64,000 bases of DNA from Streptomyces sp. R44 (GTDB lineage: Bacteria; Actinomycetota; Actinomycetes; Streptomycetales; Streptomycetaceae), in assembly GCF_041053105.1 (NCBI RefSeq), contig NZ_CP163444.1, positions 1,922,001-1,986,000 of the forward strand. Direction: 5' to 3'. The notes under the pieces are model-generated. The model was not told where the DNA came from and did not search any database. It saw only the letters and a list, made by a program, of their open reading frames with translations. The position numbers and the translations under genes were made by a program. This document shows, in pieces, positions 26,252-34,739 of this stretch (positions within the stretch are counted from its first letter, which is position 1; each line of letters begins with the position of its first letter).

Positions 26252-27004
26252 TCAGATCTTCTGGGCGATCTCGGTGAGGTGGGCGAAGACGACGATGTTC
26301 GCCTCGTACCCCTTGCCGCGGTCGAAGGTCCCACCGCAGGTGAGCAGCCGCAGTTCGGGCCGCCCGGTGTCTCCGTACACCTCCTTGTCGGGGAAGTCGC
26401 TCTTGGCGAAGGTCCGGACCCGGTCGACCGTGAAGACGGCGACCTTGCCGTCGGCGCGGGCGACCCGGACGGTGTTGCCGGGGCTGAGCGAGTTGAGGTT
26501 GAGGAAGACGGCGGGCCCGGTGCGGGTGTCGCGGTGGCCGACGACGACGGAGGTCCCGCGCTCGCCGGGCGTGGGCCCCTTGGCGTACCAGCCGACGACG
26601 CGGGGGTCGTCGACGGGCGGTGTGCCGAGCCGGCCGGTGGCGTCGAGGCCGAGCTCGATCACGGGGGCCTCGATGGTGATGGCCGGGACGGCGACGGTGA
26701 CGGGGCGCGAACGGGCCAGCGGCGCGGGCGGGTGCGACGGCCGCGGTGTGGGGGTGGCCTTGGGCAGCGCCCTGTTCTTCGCCTTGTGGTCCAGGGCGGC
26801 GGGTGCCCCGGCCGCCGCCCCGGCCCGGCCGTGGGCGGCGGGACCGGGGGTGGCCGGGCCCGCGGCGAGCGGCGGGTCGGCCGGTTCCTCGTCACCGGCC
26901 CACCAGACGCCCCCGGTCACCAGGACGGTGGTCACGACCACGGTCCTGGTGAGCCGGAGCAGTCGCCGCTGCCTGCGCGTGAAGCGGGACCTACGCGGCG
27001 CCAT
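26252..27004 (-). CDS. class F sortase
   Basis: 250 residues. A basic N-terminus and signal-anchor helix (TVVVTTVLVTGGVWWA) are followed by a Pro/Ala-rich linker and the sortase barrel. The catalytic triad is visible: H157 in VVVGHRDT, C223 in LLTCGG and R229 in FDRGKGY. The TCGG-x3-R arrangement and lack of extra loops match the actinobacterial class F. It overlaps by 14 nt the upstream gene, an Asn/Gly-repeat surface protein that is its obvious candidate partner. Its substrate motif is not known, because the partner lacks LPxTG. Confidence 0.9.
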   Translation of the reverse strand: MAPRRSRFTRRQRRLLRLTRTVVVTTVLVTGGVWWAGDEEPADPPLAAGPATPGPAAHGRAGAAAGAPAALDHKAKNRALPKATPTPRPSHPPAPLARSRPVTVAVPAITIEAPVIELGLDATGRLGTPPVDDPRVVGWYAKGPTPGERGTSVVVGHRDTRTGPAVFLNLNSLSPGNTVRVARADGKVAVFTVDRVRTFAKSDFPDKEVYGDTGRPELRLLTCGGTFDRGKGYEANIVVFAHLTEIAQKI

Positions 27005-27731
27005 TGTCGCGGCGGCGCGAGCGGCGGATCAGGACCAGTCCGGCCGTGCCGGCGAGGCCGGCGGCGACGGCCGCCCCGACGCCGAAGGCGGAGGAGTCCT
27101 CGGCGGCGAGCTGCGCGCTGCCGCCGCCGCCCGCGCCGACCGGGCCGTGCGGGGGCTTGCCGTGGCCGTGGCCGTGGCCGCCGCCGTTGCCGCCGTTGCC
27201 ATTGCCTCCGTTCCCGTTGCCTCCGTTGCCGTTGCCGCCGTTCCCGTTGCCACCGTTCCCGTTGCCACCGTTGCCGTTGCCGCCGTTGCCGCCGTTCTGG
27301 CAGTTGCTGATGACGTTGAAGACCTTCGACTTCGGGGCGCCGAGCTTGCCCTCCCACGTCCATTCGACCTTGTACATGCCGATGGGCAGGGAGATCGGTC
27401 CGGCAGCCCCGTCGCCGTTGGCGTTGAGCGGGACGGTGCCGGACCTCAGCGGGTTGCCCTGGTTGTTTCCGGGCGGGCCGGGCTGCGGGTAGATGGCGTA
27501 GTCGATGCTCGGCAGGCCGTCGAAGTTGAGGGCGGCGAGGCGGAAGGGGCAGTCGACGCGGGGCTCGTTCACCGGGCTGGTGTCGGCCGTCGTCGACTGG
27601 TGCACCTTGACGTCGCCGTCGTCGCCCGGCGCGGCGAAGGCCGCCGGGGCAGCACCCCCGAGGGTGACGGCGCTGAGCGCCATGGTGGCGAGCGCCGCGC
27701 GGAGCAGGGTACGGGTGGGGGGTGTCGTCAT
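26991..27731 (-). CDS. secreted membrane-anchored protein with Asn/Gly repeats
   Basis: 246 residues. Signal peptide (ALATMALSAVTLGGAAPAAFA), a ~100-residue folded domain with two Cys (VDCPFRLAALNFDGL and SNCQNGG), a low-complexity linker of NGGNG repeats, a His/Gly stretch, and a C-terminal helix with a basic tail (VLIRRSRRR). The tail resembles a sorting signal, but the motif position reads SAQLAAEDSS instead of LPxTG or LAxTG. The start at 27731 has GGAGG upstream. It lies just before, and overlaps, the class F sortase gene. Function unknown; it may be a wall- or membrane-attached adhesive or structural protein. Confidence 0.82.
   Translation of the reverse strand: MTTPPTRTLLRAALATMALSAVTLGGAAPAAFAAPGDDGDVKVHQSTTADTSPVNEPRVDCPFRLAALNFDGLPSIDYAIYPQPGPPGNNQGNPLRSGTVPLNANGDGAAGPISLPIGMYKVEWTWEGKLGAPKSKVFNVISNCQNGGNGGNGNGGNGNGGNGNGGNGNGGNGNGGNGNGGNGGGHGHGHGKPPHGPVGAGGGGSAQLAAEDSSAFGVGAAVAAGLAGTAGLVLIRRSRRRDNGAA
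27175..27300 (-). repeat. short tandem repeat coding for NGG/NG units
   Basis: Units of about 15 bp encoding N-G-G-N-G are repeated roughly seven times in the surface-protein gene. Copy number probably varies between strains. It is an in-frame protein linker, not a CRISPR array, as there are no unique spacers. Confidence 0.85.
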
Positions 27732-27897
27732 CGTGGAGGTCCTCCAGTCGTGAGCACATCGGACACTTACTGCGATAATCCGACTATCTGTCACAACATG
27801 GACACGGAGGGTGGCGACCCGTCGCACCACCCTCCGACTTCCACCCGTCCGGCTCACTCCCGCCACCGCACATGACCTGGGAGCGAGCCGGTCCGGG

Positions 27898-29331
27898 TCA
27901 GATGATCCCGAAGAGGATCCCGGCCGCGAGCACGACCAGCGAGGTCAGCGCGGCCCACTTCACCGTGAACCTGGTGTGGTCGCCGAACTCCACCTTCGCC
28001 ATGCCGACGAGCACGTACACGGCGGGCACCAGCGGGCTCGACATGTGCAGGGCCTGGCCGACCAGCGAGGCCCGGGCGATCTCCAGGGGCGACACGCCGT
28101 GGGCCGCACCCGCCTCCGCGAGGACCGGCAGCACACCGAAGTAGAAGCCGTCGTTCGACATGAAGTACGTGAGCGGGATGCTCAGCACGCCGGTGACCAG
28201 GGCCATGTGCGGGCCCATGCCCTCGGGGATCGCGCCGACGAGCCAGTCGGCCATGTGCTTGACCATGCCCGTGCCGGTGAGGACGCCGGTGAAGACGGCG
28301 GCGGCGAAGACCATGCCGGTGACGTTGAGGACGTTGTCCGCGTGGGCGGCGATGCGCTCCTTCTGCTCGGCCATCTTCGGGTAGTTGACGGTGAGCGCGA
28401 GGGCGGCGCCGAGGAGGAACAGCACCGGGATCGGCAGCAGTTCGAGGATCATCGCGGTGAGCAGAGCGGCCGTGAGCCCGGCGTTGAACCAGTACAGCCT
28501 GGGCCGGAGCGTCGTACGGTTCGGGTCGAGCCCCTGGAAGCCGTCACCGACGTGGTCACCGGCGTCGTCACCGGCTCCCGAGCCCGTACCGCCCGCGGTG
28601 GCCCCCGTCGCCTTCCGGTCCCCCGCCTTGCCCTCGGCCTTGCCGTCGCGCTTGCCGCCACCGGCCGTGACCAGCACCGCGTCGGTCTCCGGAACCAGGA
28701 CCTCGTCGAGGGTGAGGTAGCCGATGCGCTTGCGCTCACGGCGACCCAGCACGTACGCCAGGGCGAAGACGAAGAGCAGGCCCACGCCGAGCGCGGGGAT
28801 CATCGGCACGAAGATGTCGCCGGCGTCCAGCTTGAGCGCGGTCGCGGCGCGGGCGGTGGGGCCGCCCCACGGCAGGGTGTTCATGACGCCGTTGGCCGTG
28901 GCCGCGACACCCGTCATGACCACCAGGCTCATCTTGAGCCGCTTGTAGAGCGGATACATCGCCGAGACGGTGATCATGAAGGTGGTGGAGCCGTCGCCGT
29001 CCAGGGAGACGATCGCGGCGAGCACCGCCGTACCCACGACGACCCGCACGGGGTCGGCCTTGCAGAAGCGCAGGATGCCCCGGACGATCGGGTCGAAGAG
29101 ACCGACGTCGATCATGACGCCGAAGTAGACGATCGCGAACATCAGCATCGCGGCGGTCGGCGCCAGCTTGCCGACGCCTTCGATGACGTAGTCGCCGAGC
29201 TGGGCCCCCTGCCCGACCGCGACGCAGAACAGCGCGGGAATCAGTACGAGCGCCGCGATCGGCGACATCTTTTTCAGCATGATCAGAACCAGGAAGGTCG
29301 CGATCATGGCGAAGCCGAGGACGGTCAGCAT
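27898..29331 (-). CDS. CitMHS-family metal-citrate transporter
   Basis: 477 residues, about twelve helices. Family landmarks are AIVSLDGDGSTTFMI near helix 4, TLPWGGPTARAA, and YFMSNDGFYFGVLPVL in the second half. Members symport citrate complexed to Mg2+ or Ca2+ with protons. A charged, Gly/Lys/Asp-rich cytosolic loop of ~45 residues (about 220-265) is longer than usual. I prefer the ATG at 29331 because GAGG lies 8 bp upstream; a GTG at 29340 is the alternative. No two-component system lies next to it. Single-gene unit. Confidence 0.9.
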   Translation of the reverse strand: MLTVLGFAMIATFLVLIMLKKMSPIAALVLIPALFCVAVGQGAQLGDYVIEGVGKLAPTAAMLMFAIVYFGVMIDVGLFDPIVRGILRFCKADPVRVVVGTAVLAAIVSLDGDGSTTFMITVSAMYPLYKRLKMSLVVMTGVAATANGVMNTLPWGGPTARAATALKLDAGDIFVPMIPALGVGLLFVFALAYVLGRRERKRIGYLTLDEVLVPETDAVLVTAGGGKRDGKAEGKAGDRKATGATAGGTGSGAGDDAGDHVGDGFQGLDPNRTTLRPRLYWFNAGLTAALLTAMILELLPIPVLFLLGAALALTVNYPKMAEQKERIAAHADNVLNVTGMVFAAAVFTGVLTGTGMVKHMADWLVGAIPEGMGPHMALVTGVLSIPLTYFMSNDGFYFGVLPVLAEAGAAHGVSPLEIARASLVGQALHMSSPLVPAVYVLVGMAKVEFGDHTRFTVKWAALTSLVVLAAGILFGII

Positions 29332-29478
29332 GGAGGACACCTCACGTTCACCCTTGAACTGCCGCCGAGCGGCGGTGCGGATGACGGTAGGTGCCCTCTT
29401 CTGCCGTTAACAAGATGTTGACGCGTGAGCAATACGAGCAAAACCCCAGGTCACGGCGGTGGTGACGCGCGGGACCGG

Positions 29479-31677
29479 CTACAGCGGCGACACCTCCACC
29501 GGGAATCCGTTCAGGACGGCGGTGCCGGAGAGGGGGTCGATCCGGGACCCGTCGAGCAGTTGGTTGACGTTGACCCCGGGGCGCTCGGACGCGACGGCGA
29601 GCCGGGTGCCCGGCCGGTCGTGACCCCAGCCGTGCGGGAGGCTGACGACCCCCGGCCGTACGCCGTCGGTGACCTCCACCGGCACCTCCAGCTCACCGCC
29701 CTCGCCCTTGACCCTGGCCGGCCCGCCGTCGACCAGCCGGAGCCGCTCCGCGTCCTCGGGGTGCACCTGGAGGGTGCAGCGGTTCGTCCCCCCGCCCAGG
29801 GCGGGGGTGTTGTGCAGCCAGCTGTTGTTCGAGCGCAGGTGCCTGCGCCCGACGAGCTGGAGGGTCCCCGGCTCCGGCACGGCGTCGAGGGCGGCGCGCA
29901 GCCGGGGCAGGTCGGCGGCCAGGGGCGCCGGGAACAGTTCGATCCGTCCGCTGCGGGTCTTGAGGAGCGCCGGCAGACGCGGCTTCAACGCTCCGAGGTC
30001 GATGCCGTGGGGGTGCGCCTTCAGCTCGTCGAGGGTGAGGCCGTACGGGCCGAGCCGCAGCATCAGGTCGAGTCGCCGCTCGGCCCCGGTGGCCCCGGTG
30101 AGCCGGGCGGCGAACTCCTTGGGATCCGCGCCGTACGCCGGGGAGTGCTCCTGCGTCACGGCCTTGGCGAGGGTGGTGTCGATGGCGAGGTCGTCGACGG
30201 CGGACGGCGGCGCCCCGTGCATCCCGGACACGGCGAGGATCAGCCGTGCGTGGATCTCGCACTCGTCCATGCGGTCCGCTTCGAGGGGCACGGCCGCCGG
30301 CGTGTAGCGGGCCTGGTCGCGGACGGCGAAGGCGTTGAAGGCGAAGTCGTAGTGGGCGCTCCGCGAGGGCGGCGGCGGGGGCAACACGACGTCGGCGTGC
30401 CGGGTGGTCTCGTTGAGGTACGGGTCGACGGCGACCATCAGGTCGAGGGAACCGAGGGCCGCGTCGAGGCGGTCCCCGTCGGGCGCGGAGAGGACCGGGT
30501 TGGCGGCGACGGTGATCAGCGCGCGGATGCGCCCGTCCCCCGGCGTCTCGATCTCCTCGGCGAGGGCGACGAGCGGCAACTCGCCCTTGGCCTCGGGGTG
30601 GTGCGAGACCCTGCTGTGCCGGCGACCGAGGGCGAATCCCCTGCCGGGCCCTGCGGGGCGCGGTGCGGGCGCGGTGGCGGAGAGCGGGAAGAGCGCGCCG
30701 CCGGGCCGGTCGAGGTTGCCGGTGAGGATGTTGAGCACGTCGACGAGCCAGTTGGCGAGGCTGCCGTACGCCACGGTGGAGCTGCCCATCCGTCCGTAGA
30801 CGGCGGCGGTGGGCGCGGCGGCGAGCTCCCGGGCGAGGGCGCGGATGGTGTCCGCGTCCACGTCGCAGGCGGCGGCGACCGCCTCGGGGCTGAACTCCCG
30901 CACCGCGCCCCGAACCTCCTCGACGCCCTCCACATGGGCGGCGAGCGGGCCGAGGTCGGTGAGCTCCTCGTCGTAGAGGGTGTGGACGAGGGCGGCGAGG
31001 AGCAGCGCGTCGGCGCCGGGGCGGATCGCGACGTGCCGGTCGGCGAGGCGGGCGGTGCGGGTGCGCCGGGGGTCGACGACGGTGAGGGTGCCGCCGCGCC
31101 GGCGCAGCGCCTTGAGCCGGCCCGGGAAGTCGGGGGCGGTGCACAGGCTGCCGTTGGAGTCCAGGGGGTTGGCTCCGAGGATCAGCAGGTGGTCGGTGCG
31201 GTCCAGGTCCGGCACGGGGATGGCGAAGGGGTCCCCGAAGAGCAGCCCGCTGGAGACGTGCTTGGGCATCTGGTCGAGCGTCGAGGCGGTGAAGAGGTTC
31301 CTCGTGCGCAACGCGCCGATCAGCAGGGGCGGGTAGAGGGCGCCGGCGATCGTGTGTGCGTTGGGGTTGCCCAGGACGATACCCACCGAGTCCGGCCCGT
31401 ACTCCTCGATGAGCGGGCGGATTCGGGCGGCGATCGTGTCGAACGCCTCGGCCCAGGTGGCCTCCTGGAGTCTGCCGTCCTTGCGGACCAGCGGGGTGCG
31501 GAGCCGGTCCGGGTCGGCGTCTATCTCGGGGAAGGAGGCCCCTTTGGGGCAGATGAACCCCTTGCTGAAGACGTCCTCGCGGTCGCCGCGCGCCCCGGTG
31601 ACGCGGCTTCCGTCGAGCGTCAGGGTGAGTCCGCAGGTCGCTTCGCAGAGGGGGCAGATGCGCAGGGCGGTGGGCAT
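29479..31677 (-). CDS. molybdopterin oxidoreductase (formate dehydrogenase/nitrate reductase-like)
   Basis: 732 residues. The N-terminal [4Fe-4S] motif is CPLCEATC with a fourth Cys in FICPKGA, followed by the Mo-bisMGD domains (NPLDSNGS, ILTGNLDRPGG, AANPVLSAPDG) and the C-terminal molydopterin-binding barrel (LRSNNSWLHN, PHGWGHDRPG). In place of a clear SeCys/Cys ligand, SGLLF and LDQM lie where the Mo ligand is expected, so the substrate cannot be fixed. No small subunits, FdhD or maturation genes accompany it. A perfect palindrome at 31713 and a TetR gene directly upstream suggest TetR control. Confidence 0.87.
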   Translation of the reverse strand: MPTALRICPLCEATCGLTLTLDGSRVTGARGDREDVFSKGFICPKGASFPEIDADPDRLRTPLVRKDGRLQEATWAEAFDTIAARIRPLIEEYGPDSVGIVLGNPNAHTIAGALYPPLLIGALRTRNLFTASTLDQMPKHVSSGLLFGDPFAIPVPDLDRTDHLLILGANPLDSNGSLCTAPDFPGRLKALRRRGGTLTVVDPRRTRTARLADRHVAIRPGADALLLAALVHTLYDEELTDLGPLAAHVEGVEEVRGAVREFSPEAVAAACDVDADTIRALARELAAAPTAAVYGRMGSSTVAYGSLANWLVDVLNILTGNLDRPGGALFPLSATAPAPRPAGPGRGFALGRRHSRVSHHPEAKGELPLVALAEEIETPGDGRIRALITVAANPVLSAPDGDRLDAALGSLDLMVAVDPYLNETTRHADVVLPPPPPSRSAHYDFAFNAFAVRDQARYTPAAVPLEADRMDECEIHARLILAVSGMHGAPPSAVDDLAIDTTLAKAVTQEHSPAYGADPKEFAARLTGATGAERRLDLMLRLGPYGLTLDELKAHPHGIDLGALKPRLPALLKTRSGRIELFPAPLAADLPRLRAALDAVPEPGTLQLVGRRHLRSNNSWLHNTPALGGGTNRCTLQVHPEDAERLRLVDGGPARVKGEGGELEVPVEVTDGVRPGVVSLPHGWGHDRPGTRLAVASERPGVNVNQLLDGSRIDPLSGTAVLNGFPVEVSPL

Positions 31678-31712
31678 TTGGCGTCTCCCTGGGTGCGTCG
31701 GGTGACGCCGAG

Positions 31713-31728
31713 CCTACCGACCGGTAGG
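31713..31728. promoter_or_regulatory. TetR operator CCTACCG-AC-CGGTAGG
   Basis: Perfect 7-bp arms with a 2-bp spacer, 35 bp upstream of the molybdopterin oxidoreductase start and 26 bp downstream of the TetR stop. Its position fits control of the oxidoreductase by the TetR encoded just before it. Confidence 0.7.
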
Positions 31729-31754
31729 CACGGGCGGGAGGGGCCTACGGAAGG

Positions 31755-32441
31755 TCACGAGAGCGAGGGCGCCAGGTAGGCGTGGAGCAGGCACCGCGTC
31801 TCGGCGACGAGCGCCGGGTCGCCGGCGGGGTCCGCGCGGAAGGCGAGCCGGACGAGGGCGTCGGCGGTCTCGACGCCGACGAGGACCTTCCGGTGCAGGT
31901 CCTCGTCGGCGGCGCGGCCCAGGTGGGTGGCGAGGAGGGCGCAGATGCGTTCGGCGACGAGCCGGTTGGGGTCCTCCGCGGCGGCGTCCGGCGAACCGCC
32001 GTCCGGGCCTTCGGCCGGGCCGTCCGCCGCGGCCTCTCCGGGTGCGGCGGCGGGCACGCCGAAGTCGACGAGCGCGAAGCCGGGGACGGTCCGCTTCATC
32101 TCGATGAACTCGTCGAGGACGCCGTCGATGGCGCCGTGCGCGTCGAGGACCGGCGTCCCGGCGAGGCGGTCCGAGACCCGCTCGGCGTACCGGTCGAGGT
32201 TCCGGTGGGCCAGGGCGGCGACCATGGCCCGTTTGTTGCCGAAGAAGCGGTAGACGGAGCCGATGGGGACGCCGGCGCGGGCGGCGACGGCGCGGGTGCT
32301 CAACTGCTCGTACCCGGTCTCGTCGAGGAGTACGGCACAGGCGTCGAGGATCCGGGTCAGCCGCTCGGCGCTCCGCTGCTGCACGGGGGCACGGCGGAGA
32401 GCCGGCTGGGTTCGGGGACGGGTCTGGGGCACGGGGTCCAT
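31755..32441 (-). CDS. TetR family regulator
   Basis: 228 residues. HTH at about residues 22-70 (QQRSAERLTRILDACAVLLD, then AARAGVPIGSVYRFFGNKRA). The C-terminal domain contains an acidic, Pro/Gly/Ala-rich insertion (AAPGEAAADGPAEGPDGG) that is probably disordered. It lies 20 bp after the membrane-protein gene and 77 bp before the molybdopterin oxidoreductase, with a palindrome in the second gap. It probably represses the oxidoreductase and could also be cotranscribed with the upstream module. Confidence 0.9.
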   Translation of the reverse strand: MDPVPQTRPRTQPALRRAPVQQRSAERLTRILDACAVLLDETGYEQLSTRAVAARAGVPIGSVYRFFGNKRAMVAALAHRNLDRYAERVSDRLAGTPVLDAHGAIDGVLDEFIEMKRTVPGFALVDFGVPAAAPGEAAADGPAEGPDGGSPDAAAEDPNRLVAERICALLATHLGRAADEDLHRKVLVGVETADALVRLAFRADPAGDPALVAETRCLLHAYLAPSLS

Positions 32442-32460
32442 GATGCCGCTCCGGTCCGGT

Positions 32461-33756
32461 TCAGGCGATCAGCAGGCCGATGCCGCCGAGGGTGTACGCG
32501 ATCATCAGCACGAACAGCGGGAGTTGGCCGGCGACGGCCCGGGCGGGCGGGAAGAGGCGCACGGACCGGTCGTGCGCGGCGACGACACCGAGGACGTGAC
32601 CGGTGACGATCGCGGCGACCTGGAGGGTGGCGAGGCCCCCGGGGCCCAGTGGTGGAGCGGGTGAGGGGGCGTTGTCAGTGCCCCCTGCCATGATGACTGT
32701 ACGTGGTCCTTCGGTCACGAGGAGCGAGAAGTAGTGGGCCACGAGATAGCCGAGGGCGATGGGCAGGAGCGAGTGGGCGAAGGAGGTGAGTGGAGTGGTG
32801 AGTCCGGGGTTCATCAGGCGAAGGGCGCCGGCGCAGAGGCCGTAGCAGGCGGCGGCGAGGGCGACGGCGGCGAGGAGGCCGAGCGTGGCGGTGGGGACGG
32901 GACCGAGGGAGGAGGTCTGGAGGGTGGTGATCCAGCGGGGGTTGTCGGCGAGGCCGTCGTAGGCGGTGGAGCCGAGGAGGACGCAGACGGTGGCGACGAG
33001 TCCGGGGGTCTGCGGGGTGGAGTCGAGGCCGTGGAAGGGGGAGCGCAGGACCAGTCGGCCGTCGGCGCGGCGGCCGAGGGGTGAGAGCCGGGCGAGAAGG
33101 GAGGAGTAGACCTCGAAGGGGTCGGCGTGGGCGAACCACCGGTCGCCGTATCGGGCGGCGCCCAGCAGTTGGACGCCGGTGTGGGTGGCGAGGGCGATCA
33201 GGAGGGTGCTGGTGGAGGCGTTGTCGGGGGCGACGAGCTCCAGCCAGGTGAAGAGGAGCAGTCCCGCGGCGGCGGGCCGGATGCCGAGGGCGGCGGGCAG
33301 GGGGCGCGGGTTCCTGGGCGGACGGAGGGCGTGGAGGGCGCGCAGGGGGTTGAGGAGGCGCCAGACGGGGCCGAGGAGGAGGGAGGCGGGGACGAGTCCG
33401 ACCCAGAGGAGGACGTAGAGGGCGCCGGGCGCGGGGTTGCGGTCGGGGTCGTCGGGGCCGAGGAGGAGATGGAGGAGGAAGACGAGGGCGGTGGCGGCGC
33501 CGAGGAGGCGGAGGGCGGTCCGGGTGGCCGGGGCGTCGGCCACCCGCTGGAGGGCGGCGGGGAGCGGGCGGCCGGAGAGGTCGCCGCGGAAGCGGGAGGA
33601 GGACCAGAGCAGTCCGAGGGCGAGGAAGGAGACGAGGAGGGCGGTGAAGGCGCCGGCGTAGGCGTAGAAGGGAGAGAGGGGGAGGTCGTGCCGGGAGCCC
33701 ACGCCGTGGGCGAGCGGGATGCCGAGGGACTCGGCGGTGTCGGGGACAGGGCTCAT
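32461..33756 (-). CDS. polytopic membrane protein, resembling FedB-type fenitrothion hydrolase subunits
   Basis: 431 residues with roughly eleven hydrophobic helices. Conserved-looking polar motifs lie between helices: WFAHADPFEVYSSLLARLSP, SPFHGLDSTPQ and LVAHYFSLLV. Similar actinobacterial proteins are sometimes labelled fenitrothion hydrolase after an inner-membrane complex in Burkholderia; I recall this label but cannot verify homology here. It overlaps the cupredoxin lipoprotein gene by an ATGA junction, so the products likely form one membrane complex. Biochemical role unknown. Confidence 0.7.
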   Translation of the reverse strand: MSPVPDTAESLGIPLAHGVGSRHDLPLSPFYAYAGAFTALLVSFLALGLLWSSSRFRGDLSGRPLPAALQRVADAPATRTALRLLGAATALVFLLHLLLGPDDPDRNPAPGALYVLLWVGLVPASLLLGPVWRLLNPLRALHALRPPRNPRPLPAALGIRPAAAGLLLFTWLELVAPDNASTSTLLIALATHTGVQLLGAARYGDRWFAHADPFEVYSSLLARLSPLGRRADGRLVLRSPFHGLDSTPQTPGLVATVCVLLGSTAYDGLADNPRWITTLQTSSLGPVPTATLGLLAAVALAAACYGLCAGALRLMNPGLTTPLTSFAHSLLPIALGYLVAHYFSLLVTEGPRTVIMAGGTDNAPSPAPPLGPGGLATLQVAAIVTGHVLGVVAAHDRSVRLFPPARAVAGQLPLFVLMIAYTLGGIGLLIA

Positions 33757-34739
33757 CGGACGACGAGTTGGGTCAGCACGAGTCCGGACTCGTGGGTCTC
33801 GACCTCGAAGAGTCCGGTGCGGTCCGCGGTGAGGGTGAGGGTCGCGGGCGTGCCGGGAGAAAGGGGGAGTTCGCGGTCGTAGCCGTGCACGTGGAGGGTG
33901 TCGGCGCGGTCGCTGGTGACACGGAGGGTGAGGCGCTCGCCCTTCTTCAACTCGATGCGGGAGGGAGGCGGCTGGACGGACGTTCCGGTGACGGTGAGGG
34001 TGACCGTGCGGCCGGGGTCGGTGGGCCGGGGGCTCGGCGGGGCGGATGCGGCGGGGGCGCCGCCGAGGCGGACGGTGGCCTGGACGGGGGCGCCGTCGAC
34101 GGCCCAGACGGTGTGGTCGTCCGCGTGGAGCCGGACGGTCAGGGTGTGGGCGCCGGGCGGCACATAGCCCCAGGGGCCGTACAGGCGGGCGGTCTCCCGG
34201 CCGTCGACGAGGAGGCGGGCGTGGCCCCGGCCCGGGAGGGCCGCGCCACCGGTGCTCTCCGGGGTGAAGCGGAACCTCTCCACAGCGAGGTGGACGTTCC
34301 AGCCGCCCTCGGGATCGGGGCGGGCCTCGGCCCTGACGGTGGGCGCGTCCACCGCGGGGAGCTCACGGAGCCGGTGCCCGCCCTCGTCCCGGGCGGCGAG
34401 CAGGGTGCCGCTGCTGCCGGTGGCCTCCTGGTGGCTGGTGCCGGGCTTGTGGTGGGTGGTGGCCCGGCCACCACAGCCGGCGAGGAGCAACGCGACGGCG
34501 GTCACGAGGGCGAGCAGGAGGGCGGAGGCGGGGCGGGTGGTCGCCGGGCGGGGCGCGGCCAGACGGGCAGTGGCCGAGCGGGCGGCGGGCGGGCGGGCGG
34601 TCGCCGGACGGGCGGTCGCATGACGGGCCGCGGCCGGACGGGCAGTGGCCGAGCGGGCGGAGGCCGGGCGAGCGGCCGCCGGACGAGCCGCGGCTGGAAG
34701 GGCGGCGGCTGGAAGGGGCGTAGGGCGGTGCGGCCTCAT
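33753..34739 (-). CDS. cupredoxin-like lipoprotein with an Ala/Arg/Pro-repeat N-terminus
   Basis: 328 residues. A lipoprotein signal (ASALLLALVTAVALLLAGC) is preceded by ~70 residues of ARPAA/ARSAT-type repeats, which is unusual. The mature part has a middle beta domain (FRFTPESTGG, GHARLLVDGRETARLYG) and a C-terminal cupredoxin-like domain with possible copper ligands HVHGYD and FEVETHESG but no Cys, so not a blue-copper or CuA site. No in-frame start exists between the repeats and the signal, and the ATGA overlap with the upstream gene supports the long form. Sits between the beta-helix and polytopic genes. Confidence 0.75.
   Translation of the reverse strand: MRPHRPTPLPAAALPAAARPAAARPASARSATARPAAARHATARPATARPPAARSATARLAAPRPATTRPASALLLALVTAVALLLAGCGGRATTHHKPGTSHQEATGSSGTLLAARDEGGHRLRELPAVDAPTVRAEARPDPEGGWNVHLAVERFRFTPESTGGAALPGRGHARLLVDGRETARLYGPWGYVPPGAHTLTVRLHADDHTVWAVDGAPVQATVRLGGAPAASAPPSPRPTDPGRTVTLTVTGTSVQPPPSRIELKKGERLTLRVTSDRADTLHVHGYDRELPLSPGTPATLTLTADRTGLFEVETHESGLVLTQLVVR

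Noticed and set aside
19429..26334. A 2301-codon minus-strand open frame
   Set aside because: It is opposite three well-supported plus-strand genes, has no domain features and arises from the high-G/C antisense frame.
27175..27300. CRISPR-like short repeat array
   Set aside because: Repeats are contiguous, in frame and encode NGGNG linkers; there are no unique spacers or cas genes.
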